Origin: M0108 sp937862735 | GTDB lineage: Bacteria; Pseudomonadota; Gammaproteobacteria; Chromatiales; Chromatiaceae | NCBI GenBank assembly: GCA_937862735.1 | Contig: CALMDH010000267.1 | Span: 1-14,965 of the forward strand | Length of the DNA stretch: 14,965 bases | Direction of reading: 5' to 3' | In this document: positions 5,324 to 11,715 of the stretch, in pieces | Numbering within the stretch: the first letter of the stretch is position 1 | Layout of the letters: each line of letters opens with the position of its first letter | The notes under the pieces: generated by a model | Told to the model about the DNA's origin: nothing | What the model saw: the letters and a program-made list of their open reading frames with translations, nothing else | The model's database searches: none | Made by a program: the position numbers and the translations under genes

Positions 5324-5486
5324 GTCGGTGGCGAAGAGTGTGAAGAAGGGCCAGAGCGGGTCTTGATCGGAGAAGTATATCTTCCCATACTTGCCAGTTA
5401 ATATCTTTCTTCAGTGGTTTTTTCTGAGGGGAGTTGTGCATGGAGCCTGAGTTGGCACCGAATAATCTGGGTGAATCTATGCTCAA
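5324..5486 (-). pseudogene. Degenerate N-terminal segment upstream of the toxin tip, in a different frame
   Basis: Upstream of the toxin tip the minus strand has an ATG at 5448 (MHNSPQKKPLKKDINWQVW), in a frame that runs past the tip's start and overlaps it; a longer form begins at 5486. In the tip's own frame the adjacent residues read YFSDQDPLWPFFTLFATDV up to the GTG. A single frameshift near 5370-5385 would join the two into one protein. I read this as a broken 5' part of the toxin gene, but a chance open frame is possible. Confidence 0.35.
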
Positions 5487-5508
5487 CCTGGCTTCGGCCA
5501 GGATTTTT
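5487..5508 (+). terminator. Rho-independent terminator with TTCG tetraloop
   Basis: CCTGGC-TTCG-GCCAGG (5487-5502) followed by ATTTTT (5503-5508) on the plus strand is a compact strong hairpin. No rightward gene is seen directly upstream, so it may insulate the hsp20 promoter from read-through or mark a lost gene or small RNA. Confidence 0.6.
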
Positions 5509-5524
5509 CGTTCCGAGTCTGGCG

Positions 5525-5604
5525 GTTTAATAAGTTAAATTTATGTTTAATAAGAAAATAATATCCCTTTTCCCCTTGGCGGATGGCCAATGCTGGTCTA
5601 TTTT
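5525..5604 (+). promoter_or_regulatory. hsp20 promoter with upstream AT-rich direct repeats
   Basis: A sigma-70-like promoter TTGGCG (5576-5581), 17-bp spacer, TATTTT (5599-5604) lies before the Hsp20 gene and would start RNA near 5611. I see no good sigma-32 consensus. Upstream, GTTTAATAAG occurs twice (5525-5534 and 5545-5554), exactly 20 bp apart in an AT-rich tract, which could be an UP element or a regulator-binding pair. The leader to the ATG is under 30 nt. Confidence 0.5.
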
Positions 5605-5637
5605 TATTGTAGGGATAGAAGCATCAGGAGAGCAGCC

Positions 5638-6123
5638 ATGAAGACCAAGACAACCGAACTGACTCACGTGACACCGCATCGCGAGCTCGATGTCTTCGAT
5701 AACCTGGATCGGATGTTCGACGCCATGCAGCGCCGGTGGATGCGTCCTTTCGGTGAGCTCTTACCGGATTGGGCGCCTTTCATGGGACACATGGAGTATG
5801 GCATGCCGCCTCTCGATCTGATCGAGCGCGATAAAGAGATTCTGGTCCGGGTGGAGCTCCCGGGCATGGACAAGAAGGATCTTAAGCTTGACCTGCGCGG
5901 CGACCTGCTGACCATCGCGGGTGAGCGTCATCATGAGGAGGAGGAGAAGGAGGAGGGCAAGGTCTATCGCGCGGAGATCATGCGCGGGACCTTCACGCGG
6001 ACCGTCCGCCTGCCGGAGCCGATCGATGCCGAGAAGGTGGACGCCGTGTTCAAGGATGGTCTTCTCGAGATCCACCTCCCCAAGACCCACGCGACGGAGC
6101 GGCGTCAGATCGAGGTCAAGTGA
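5638..6123 (+). CDS. Small heat-shock protein of the Hsp20 / alpha-crystallin family
   Basis: 161 residues from the ATG at 5638, which has AGGAGA 6 nt upstream; an in-frame ATG at 5591 region lacks this and would lie inside the promoter. The alpha-crystallin domain covers about residues 56-150: PPLDLIERDKEILVRVELPG, DLLTIAGER, GTFTRTVRLPE and the hallmark AVFKDGLLEIHLPK. The C-terminal tail carries IEV (158-160), an I-X-I/V motif that docks into neighbouring subunits. A run of glutamates (100-106) lies in the loop between strands. These proteins are ATP-independent cytosolic holdases that keep unfolded proteins soluble for DnaK and ClpB. It is a single-gene unit ended by a 10-bp hairpin. Confidence 0.95.
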   Translation: MKTKTTELTHVTPHRELDVFDNLDRMFDAMQRRWMRPFGELLPDWAPFMGHMEYGMPPLDLIERDKEILVRVELPGMDKKDLKLDLRGDLLTIAGERHHEEEEKEEGKVYRAEIMRGTFTRTVRLPEPIDAEKVDAVFKDGLLEIHLPKTHATERRQIEVK

Positions 6124-6173
6124 TCGCGGTCGCGTGACACGGGCGAGGCCCCCGCCCACGCCGGGGGGGCAGC

Positions 6174-6198
6174 AAGGGCCGGCCAAGCGCCGGCCCTT
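6174..6198. terminator. GC-rich hairpin between convergent hsp20 and FNR-like genes
   Basis: AAGGGCCGGC (6174-6183), loop CAAGC, GCCGGCCCTT (6189-6198) is a perfect 10-bp stem midway between the two convergent stops. Neither strand has a T run, so it is a weak or rho-assisted terminator, or a transcript-end stabiliser for both genes. Confidence 0.5.
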
Positions 6199-6249
6199 GG
6201 CGTTAAGCGCCTTGCAAGCTGCCGATTGTCCCGCTCCCTGGCCGCGCGC

Positions 6250-6957
6250 TCACTCGCCCGCCAGTTGGCGCAGCTTGGGGATGTCGAGGCGACAGCGGTT
6301 GAGGTTGAGGTCGACCAGCAGGCCCTGGCGCTTGAATTCGGCGATGGTGCGGCTGGTGGTTTCGGTGGTGATGCCGAGCATGGCGCCCATGTCCTCGCGG
6401 CTGAACAACTCGCACTCGTTGCTCGCCTGATCCCGCACCAGGCGCAGGAGCAGGCGGGCGACCCGCTGGCGGGCGGAGCCGGTGGAGAGCTCCGTCAGCC
6501 AGGCGTCGGCCTCGGTCAGGGCCCGCTGCCAGCGGGTCATGAGCTCGGTATGGAGCCGCGGGTTTTCCGCGCCCAGGGCCTTGACCAGCCGCGCCGGGTA
6601 GCGGCAGACCTCAGTGGTTTGCAGGACTACCGCCTCGTGTTGGTAGGGGGCGTCGAGGATGGCCTCTAGCCCGAGGACGTCGCTGGTCCGGGCCAGGCGG
6701 ACGATGCGCTGGTTGCCATCCGGCAGATACTGGACCAGTTTGAGGGCGCCGCTGCGCACGGTGAAGAGGAACTCGCCCCGGTCCCCGGCATGGTAGAGGG
6801 AGCCCCCGGGTTTGAGGGTGAACTGGTCGATGGGGTCGTGAATCTTCTCGAAGTCCCGCACGGTGAGACCGGCAAAAAGGACGGAGTCCCGCAGCGCGCA
6901 GTTGAGGCAATCCGCCTCGCCGGACCAGGCTTCGCGCAATGTCACGTACTTCACCAT
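6250..6957 (-). CDS. CRP/FNR-family transcriptional regulator
   Basis: 235 residues with the full family layout: N-terminal CxxC (C17, C20), cyclic-nucleotide-binding-like beta roll (about 35-120), long dimerisation helix (about 130-160), and winged HTH (165-230). The recognition helix GITTETTSRTIAEF holds E199-xx-S202-R203, the residues FNR uses to read TTGAT-N4-ATCAA. C118 matches FNR C122, but the cysteine expected six residues after C20 is valine, so a classic four-cysteine 4Fe-4S cluster seems impossible. The protein may sense NO, redox state or another ligand. It is divergent from the alcohol dehydrogenase, and an FNR-box-like site lies 27 bp before its ATG, implying autoregulation. The start at 6957 has only a weak GAGAAG ribosome site. 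Confidence 0.9.
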   Translation of the reverse strand: MVKYVTLREAWSGEADCLNCALRDSVLFAGLTVRDFEKIHDPIDQFTLKPGGSLYHAGDRGEFLFTVRSGALKLVQYLPDGNQRIVRLARTSDVLGLEAILDAPYQHEAVVLQTTEVCRYPARLVKALGAENPRLHTELMTRWQRALTEADAWLTELSTGSARQRVARLLLRLVRDQASNECELFSREDMGAMLGITTETTSRTIAEFKRQGLLVDLNLNRCRLDIPKLRQLAGE

Positions 6958-6983
6958 GAAGAAGCTTCTCGAGCCGCGTGGAA

Positions 6984-6997
6984 TTGAGAAAAATCAA
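6984..6997. promoter_or_regulatory. FNR-box-like operator between the divergent regulator and dehydrogenase genes
   Basis: TTGAG-AAAA-ATCAA matches the FNR consensus TTGAT-N4-ATCAA at 9 of 10 positions. It is centred about 34 bp before the regulator ATG and about 101 bp before the dehydrogenase ATG. With a possible -10 TAGCAT (7037-7042) for the dehydrogenase, the site would sit near -58, close to the -61.5 activating position of FNR/CRP proteins. For the regulator gene it would lie near or past the start of transcription, a repressing position. The promoter positions are inferred. Confidence 0.6.
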
Positions 6998-7091
6998 CCA
7001 GCGCAAGTGTAACCGAAAAGGGCCTGACTTTCGGTGTAGCATTGCGTGGGGCTAGAGCCCTGATCATCCTGAGGCCTTAGTGGAGGGAATA

Positions 7092-8111
7092 ATGAGTCAA
7101 ATCAATGCCTGGGCCGCCACCGCCGCCGGCGGTGCCTGCGAAGCCCACTCCTACGACCCGGGTCCCCTGGGACCCGATGAGGTCGAGATCGCCGTGGAGC
7201 ATTGCGGCATCTGCCATTCCGACCTTTCCATGCTCGACAACCATTGGGGCATGAGCCGCTATCCGCTCGTTCCCGGGCATGAGGCGGTGGGGCGTATCAT
7301 CGCCGTGGGCGAGCGGGTCGCCGGACTAAGCCAGGGGCAACGCGTCGGGGTCGGCTGGATGGCGCATAGTTGCATGCATTGCCCCACCTGCCTGTCCGGC
7401 GAGCACCAGCTCTGCGCGCAGAGCCAGGGGACCATCGTCGGCCGCCATGGGGGCTTCGCGGATCGCCTGCGCTGCCACTGGGCCTGGGCACTGCCCCTGC
7501 CGGAGGGCCTGGACGCCGGCGCCGCCGGGCCCCTGATGTGCGGCGGCATCACGGTCTTCTCCCCCCTGCTGATCCACCGCGTCACGCCGACGGCGCGGGT
7601 GGGCGTGGTCGGCATCGGCGGCCTGGGGCATCTCGCCCTCCAGTTCCTGCGCGCCTGGGGGTGCGAGGTCACGGCCTTCACCTCCAACGAGTCCAAGCGC
7701 GCCGAGGCTCAGGCCCTGGGCGCCCATCGCGTGGTGGCGAGCAATGACCGGCGCGCCCTGCGGGCGATTCGTGGCTCCCTGGACCTGATCATCAGTACCG
7801 TCAACGTCACCCTGGACTGGTCGGGCCTGCTCGCCACCCTGGCCCCCAAGGGGCGCCTGCATATTGTCGGCGCGGTGCTGGAGCCGATGATGATCAATGC
7901 CATGGACCTGATCGGCGGCCAGAAGGGCGTCTCCGGCTCCCCCATCGGCTCCCCGACCGCCCTGGCGACCATGCTGGACTTCGCCGCTCGCCACCAGATC
8001 CTGCCGCAGGTGGAGCATTTCCCCATGAGCCAGGTGAACGCTGCCCTGGACCATCTGCGCGCCGGCAAGGCCCGCTATCGGGTGGTGCTCGACGCCGATT
8101 TCGCCGCCTGA
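7092..8111 (+). CDS. Zinc-dependent alcohol dehydrogenase (YahK / cinnamyl-alcohol-dehydrogenase-like)
   Basis: 339 residues from the ATG at 7092; GGAGGG (7082-7087) is its ribosome site, so the GTG at 7080 is rejected. Medium-chain dehydrogenase features are complete: CGICHSD (C38), GHE (H63), third catalytic-zinc ligand C150, four structural-zinc cysteines C94, C97, C100, C108, and the Rossmann motif GIGGLG (174-179). After the second Rossmann strand comes TSNESK rather than an acidic residue, as in NADP-preferring members. It should interconvert aldehydes and alcohols in the cytosol, using NADPH to reduce aldehydes. The physiological substrate is unknown. Its divergent FNR-like neighbour and shared operator suggest control by oxygen or redox state. 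It converges with ygfZ, with only 13 bp between stops. Confidence 0.92.
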   Translation: MSQINAWAATAAGGACEAHSYDPGPLGPDEVEIAVEHCGICHSDLSMLDNHWGMSRYPLVPGHEAVGRIIAVGERVAGLSQGQRVGVGWMAHSCMHCPTCLSGEHQLCAQSQGTIVGRHGGFADRLRCHWAWALPLPEGLDAGAAGPLMCGGITVFSPLLIHRVTPTARVGVVGIGGLGHLALQFLRAWGCEVTAFTSNESKRAEAQALGAHRVVASNDRRALRAIRGSLDLIISTVNVTLDWSGLLATLAPKGRLHIVGAVLEPMMINAMDLIGGQKGVSGSPIGSPTALATMLDFAARHQILPQVEHFPMSQVNAALDHLRAGKARYRVVLDADFAA

Positions 8112-8124
8112 TCAGGGATGGGTT

Positions 8125-9297
8125 CTAAGGGGCGGGAAACCCGTAGGGCGGTTCCGACACCTGGATCAGGGGACCGCCCTCGCCCAGGCTCAGACGACCA
8201 TCGGCGACGGCGGCGATCTCCGCCACCAGGCTGAGGGCCCAGCGGCCCTCGGCCAGTGGGCTGGCCTCGACGACGGTGCCGGGGGTCTGGGCGGACTCGC
8301 TGATCGGGGAGAAAAGGGCGTCGCCGGGGCGGGGCGGGCGGTCCGACGTCACCTCGCCCACATAGAGGCGGCGCTTGAGCTTGCCCAGGTACTGCATGCG
8401 GGCGACGACCTCCTGGCCGGTGTAACAGCCCTTGGTGAAGCTGACGCCATCCACCCGTTGCAGGTTGGTCATCTGCGGCACGAAGGCCTCGCGGGTCTCC
8501 GGGTGGATGTTGGGCAGGCCGGCCTGGATGTCGCCCAGGGTCCAGTGCTCGGCGTTGACCGGGGTAGCCGCCGCGGCCAGCCGGTCCCAACGGGCGGTCA
8601 GGGCCGGGACGGGCCCCAGAACCAGAAAACGGGGCGGGGTGCCCGCCGGGCGGATGATGGTCAGGTCGCCCACCTGGGCCTGACCGTTGACCTCCGCGGG
8701 CAGGGCCGCTAACTCAAGACCAGCGGCCTTAGGACCCGTGGCATCAGGAACGCTGGCCTCAGGACCGGCGGTCTCAGGGCCCGTGGCATCAGGACTCGCG
8801 GCCTCAGGACCAGCGATGTCAGGAACGGCGGCCTTAGGACCTGCGGCCTCGGGAATGGCGTCCGCCAGCAGCGTCTCTGCCTGGTCACCGCTCAGCCCCA
8901 GGGCGGCGAACTCCGCCGAGGCGTCGGTCAGGACGACCTGGGATCGCAGGACGAACATCCGCAACCGCTTGAGCACCAGCTCCACCTGGGTGCGCGGCAA
9001 CAGCAGGTAGAAGGTGTCACCCCGGCGCAGCAGGCGGAAACTGGCCAGCATGCGGCCCTGGTGGGTGCAGTAACCGGCCAGTTGCGAGTGGGTCGCGCTG
9101 ACCTGACGCACGTCGTTGGTCAGTTGCCCTTGCAGGAAGGTAGGGGCGTCCGCCCCGGCGACCGCGATCAGGCCCAGGTGGCTAAGGTCGCAGAGGGCCG
9201 GATCGGCCTGGCGAGGGGCGTCGGGGAAGCGGGCCCGGCCGTCCTCGCCATAGCGGGCCCCATGGCTCTCAAGAAAGTCGCGCCACTGGCTGTTCAT
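8125..9297 (-). CDS. ygfZ: Folate-binding iron-sulfur-cluster repair protein YgfZ
   Basis: 390 residues, longer than the usual 320-350. The hallmark KGCYTGQEVVARMQYLGKLK (289-308, C291) identifies YgfZ of the GcvT-like folate-binding family, which supports assembly or repair of Fe-S clusters, for example in MiaB, in the cytosol with tetrahydrofolate. The N-terminal part (ALCDLSHLGLIAVAGADAPTFLQGQLTNDV) is also typical. The extra length comes from a pentapeptide repeat, residues about 147-196 (AGPKA, AVPDI, AGPEA, ASPDA, TGPET and so on), inserted between the two halves. The core motifs are intact, so it is probably functional. It is divergent from the RNase gene, with 69 bp between their starts. 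Confidence 0.93.
   Translation of the reverse strand: MNSQWRDFLESHGARYGEDGRARFPDAPRQADPALCDLSHLGLIAVAGADAPTFLQGQLTNDVRQVSATHSQLAGYCTHQGRMLASFRLLRRGDTFYLLLPRTQVELVLKRLRMFVLRSQVVLTDASAEFAALGLSGDQAETLLADAIPEAAGPKAAVPDIAGPEAASPDATGPETAGPEASVPDATGPKAAGLELAALPAEVNGQAQVGDLTIIRPAGTPPRFLVLGPVPALTARWDRLAAAATPVNAEHWTLGDIQAGLPNIHPETREAFVPQMTNLQRVDGVSFTKGCYTGQEVVARMQYLGKLKRRLYVGEVTSDRPPRPGDALFSPISESAQTPGTVVEASPLAEGRWALSLVAEIAAVADGRLSLGEGGPLIQVSEPPYGFPAP
8710..8859. repeat. 15-bp minisatellite (about ten units) inside ygfZ
   Basis: From 8725 to 8844 there are eight tandem 15-bp units close to GGCCTCAGGACCNGC, for example at 8725, 8740, 8755, 8770, 8785, 8800, 8815 and 8830. More diverged units flank them at 8710 and 8845. 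The period is five codons, so length changes keep the frame. On the minus strand it encodes the Ala/Gly/Pro/acidic pentapeptides in YgfZ. Confidence 0.9.
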
Positions 9298-9345
9298 CGT
9301 TCGCAGGTCTCCTGATCGGCGGCGTCCGGGTCCGGACGCTTCCGG

Positions 9346-9351
9346 TATAAA
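9346..9351 (+). promoter_or_regulatory. Possible -10 element of the RNase gene
   Basis: TATAAA in an otherwise GC-rich 69-bp divergent gap would start RNA near 9358. No convincing -35 lies 17 bp upstream. It leaves a very short leader for the ATG at 9373, or about 66 nt for the TTG at 9424. Confidence 0.35.
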
Positions 9352-9372
9352 CTAGTACGGTCGCCCGTGGCA

Positions 9373-11250
9373 ATGCCAGGTAAGCGTGACGACCCCCATC
9401 CAGACCGCTCAAGTGGTAACGTTTTGTCTATTCATCAAGCCAATCTGCGCGTCGACAGCCTGGTCCTGTACAAAGGTCACCCCGCCCGGGTCCTGAGCCT
9501 GGGGGAGAAGATCGAGATCGCCCTCGACAAGGGCGAGACCAAGCGGGTGCGCCTCAAGGACATCGACCTGCTCCATCCGGGGCCCCTGCGCGGTCTGCAC
9601 GAGTTGACCCTGGACGCGGGCGACTTCGCCGAGGCCTGGGAACTGCTGGAGGGCGGCACTACCCGGCTGCGGGAGCTGGCCGAGCTCATCCATGGCGATT
9701 TCACCCCCGCCGCTGCCTGGGCGGCCTGGGGCCTGGTGGCGGAGGGGCTCTGGTTCAGCGGTACCCCGGAGGAGATCCGCGCCCGGCCCCGGGCCGAGGT
9801 GGAGGCGGACCAGGCCCAGCGGCGGGCGCGGGAGGACGCGGCCCGGGACTGGGACGCCTTCCTGGCCCGCCTGGCGGCCAGCCAGCCCCTCCCCGAGGAT
9901 GCCGAGCGCCTGGCGGAGGTGGAGCGCGTGGCCTGGGGGCGGTCGGAGCACAGCCGCATCCTCAAGGCCCTGGGGATCGAGGAGACCCCGGAGAAGGCCC
10001 ACCGCGCCCTGGTCCAGTTCGGCCATTGGGCCCCGGAGCACAATCCCCATCCCGCCCGCCAGGCCCTGCCGGAGCTTGATCCTGATCTGCCGGTGGGTGA
10101 ACTGCCGGACGAGGAGCGCCTGGACCTGACCCATCTCCCGGCCTTCGCCATCGACGACGAGGGCAACCAGGACCCGGACGACGCCCTGAGCCTGGACGGC
10201 GAGCGCCTCTGGGTCCACGTCGCCGATGTCGCGGCCCTGGTGCCCCCGGACAGCGACCTGGACCGGGAGGCCCGCGCCCGGGGGGCCAATCAGTATCTGC
10301 CGGAGCGCATGGTCAACATGCTGCCCCCGGCGATCACCGCCCGCCTGGGCCTGGGCCTGCTGGAGGTGTCGCCGGCCATCTCCTTCGGCTTCGGTTGCGG
10401 AGCCCAGGGCGAGGTGGTCGACGTCAGCGTCCAGCGCACCTGGGTGCGGGTGCAGCGCCTGAGCTACGAGACCGCCGAGGGCCTCCTCGACCAGGCGCCC
10501 TTCGCCGGCATGCAGACCCTGGTGGAGCGCTTCCGTCGCCGCCGTCAGGCCAACGACGCCGCGGGCATCGAGTTGCCGGAGGTGAGCCTGCGGGTGCGCG
10601 ACGGGGAGGTCATCATCCGTCCCTTGCCGCGGCTGGCGAGCCGCGCCCTGGTCATGGACGCCATGCTCATGGCCGGGGAGGCCGTCGCCGTCCTCTGCCG
10701 CGACCTGGGCATCCCCATCCCCTACGTCACCCAGCCCCCGCCGGACAAGATCGAGCAGCCGGCGGACCTGGCGGGGATGTACGCCTATCGCCGGCGCTTC
10801 AAACCCTCGCGACTGGTGGGTGAGCCCGGGCCCCATTTTGGCCTGGGCCTGCCGCTCTACACCCGGGCCACCAGCCCCCTGCGGCGTTACTCCGATCTGC
10901 TGGTGCATCAGCAGCTCCGCGCCTGGCTGCGGGGCGAGGACCCCATCGACGCCAAGGCGGTGGCGGCGCGGGTGGGGGAGGCGGAGACCGCCGGCGTGGC
11001 GGTGCGCCGCGCCGAGCGCCTGTCCAATCAGCACTGGAAGCTGGTCTGGCTGCGCGCCCATCCGGACTGGTGGGGCGAGGCGGTGGTGGTGGACCGGGAG
11101 GAGCGCAAGCACGTCCTGCTGTTGCCGGAGCTGGCCCTGGAGACCCGCGCCCGCCTCCAGACGGAGCCGGCCCTCAATGCCGTCCTGCGCGTGTCGCCCC
11201 GGGAGGTGGACCTGGCCGACCTGGATTGCCGTTTCCGGATTCGCGACTGA
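9373..11250 (+). CDS. RNase II / RNase R-family 3'-5' exoribonuclease (RNB domain)
   Basis: 625 residues from the ATG at 9373. A GTG two codons earlier and a TTG at 9424 are alternatives; homologues that I recall begin near LSIHQANLRVDSLVLYKG, so the TTG may be correct. The RNB catalytic centre is clear: AIDDEGNQDPDDALSLDG carries aspartates with the same 6-2-1 spacing as D201, D207, D209 and D210 of E. coli RNase II, and the signature YTRATSPLRRYSDLLVHQQL follows in the C-terminal third. The N-terminus (about residues 20-75) is a small beta domain followed by a helical region, unlike the cold-shock domains of RNase R, and I see no clear C-terminal S1 domain. This resembles the cyanobacterial/plastid Zam-type branch. 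It should degrade RNA processively with Mg2+. Confidence 0.9.
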   Translation: MPGKRDDPHPDRSSGNVLSIHQANLRVDSLVLYKGHPARVLSLGEKIEIALDKGETKRVRLKDIDLLHPGPLRGLHELTLDAGDFAEAWELLEGGTTRLRELAELIHGDFTPAAAWAAWGLVAEGLWFSGTPEEIRARPRAEVEADQAQRRAREDAARDWDAFLARLAASQPLPEDAERLAEVERVAWGRSEHSRILKALGIEETPEKAHRALVQFGHWAPEHNPHPARQALPELDPDLPVGELPDEERLDLTHLPAFAIDDEGNQDPDDALSLDGERLWVHVADVAALVPPDSDLDREARARGANQYLPERMVNMLPPAITARLGLGLLEVSPAISFGFGCGAQGEVVDVSVQRTWVRVQRLSYETAEGLLDQAPFAGMQTLVERFRRRRQANDAAGIELPEVSLRVRDGEVIIRPLPRLASRALVMDAMLMAGEAVAVLCRDLGIPIPYVTQPPPDKIEQPADLAGMYAYRRRFKPSRLVGEPGPHFGLGLPLYTRATSPLRRYSDLLVHQQLRAWLRGEDPIDAKAVAARVGEAETAGVAVRRAERLSNQHWKLVWLRAHPDWWGEAVVVDREERKHVLLLPELALETRARLQTEPALNAVLRVSPREVDLADLDCRFRIRD

Positions 11251-11511
11251 CGTTCGCGCTTGCGCCCCCCCGTGCCTGATCAGACCCCCGGTGGTATGCA
11301 GATAAGGCGGACCTAACCGTTCGGACCTTCGCTCCCCAACCCTCCTTTGCCAATGTTTATGCAAAAAAATCAGTAGCTTGTGTTGCCGATGCCGGTCCAG
11401 TTGGCAGGGGAGGGTGTGACCGCCTATACGCGGGCGTGCCATGGGCGGCGAAAAGCCCGACAATAGACCCCATCGCCCGCCGGACGGGCGCGGACCGTAG
11501 GAGGCCTGCCC
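11251..11511 (+). promoter_or_regulatory. Promoter and leader of the ATPase operon
   Basis: A sigma-70-like promoter TTGGCA (11401-11406), 18-bp spacer, TATACG (11425-11430) would start RNA near 11437. The leader holds a hairpin CGCCCG / CGGGCG (11474-11490) about 9 nt before AGGAGG (11499-11504), close enough to influence ribosome access. The first 100 bases after the RNase stop show an A-tract near 11365 but no clear terminator. Confidence 0.5.
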
Positions 11512-11715
11512 ATGATCAAGCTCCCCTTCAGCCGCAAGGCCCCGGAAGAGGCCAGCATCAAGCCCAGCGTCGCGTTCGCGGCCTATTGCGAGGCCGAGCG
11601 GGAGCGCCGGCGCGACACGGCCGGTGGCCTGGACGAGCAGCGTTTTCAGGCGGCCCTGGACCTGGCCCTGGAGCGCCTCCGGGCGCGTGAGGCGGCGGAG
11701 GAGAACCAGCGATGA
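11512..11715 (+). CDS. Small charged protein encoded with the membrane ATPase
   Basis: 67 residues beginning MIKLPFSRKAPEEASIKPSV, with AGGAGG 7 nt before the ATG. The second half is a highly charged helix (AERERRRD, then RFQAALDLALERLRAREAAE), likely a coiled coil. There is no signal peptide, membrane segment or known motif. Its stop overlaps the ATPase ATG as ATGA (11712-11715), so the two proteins are probably made in a fixed ratio and may form a complex. The position suggests a regulator or adaptor of the ATPase. I do not recognise the family. Confidence 0.8.
   Translation: MIKLPFSRKAPEEASIKPSVAFAAYCEAERERRRDTAGGLDEQRFQAALDLALERLRAREAAEENQR

Noticed and set aside
5560..5610. Sigma-32 heat-shock promoter before hsp20
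   Set aside because: CCCCTTGG-like bases are present, but not the CTTGAA / CCCCAT pair with proper spacing; the sigma-70-like promoter fits better.
9409..11463. 684-residue open frame on the minus strand
   Set aside because: It is antisense to the RNase gene, which has intact catalytic motifs; long antisense frames are common in GC-rich genes with strong third-position bias.
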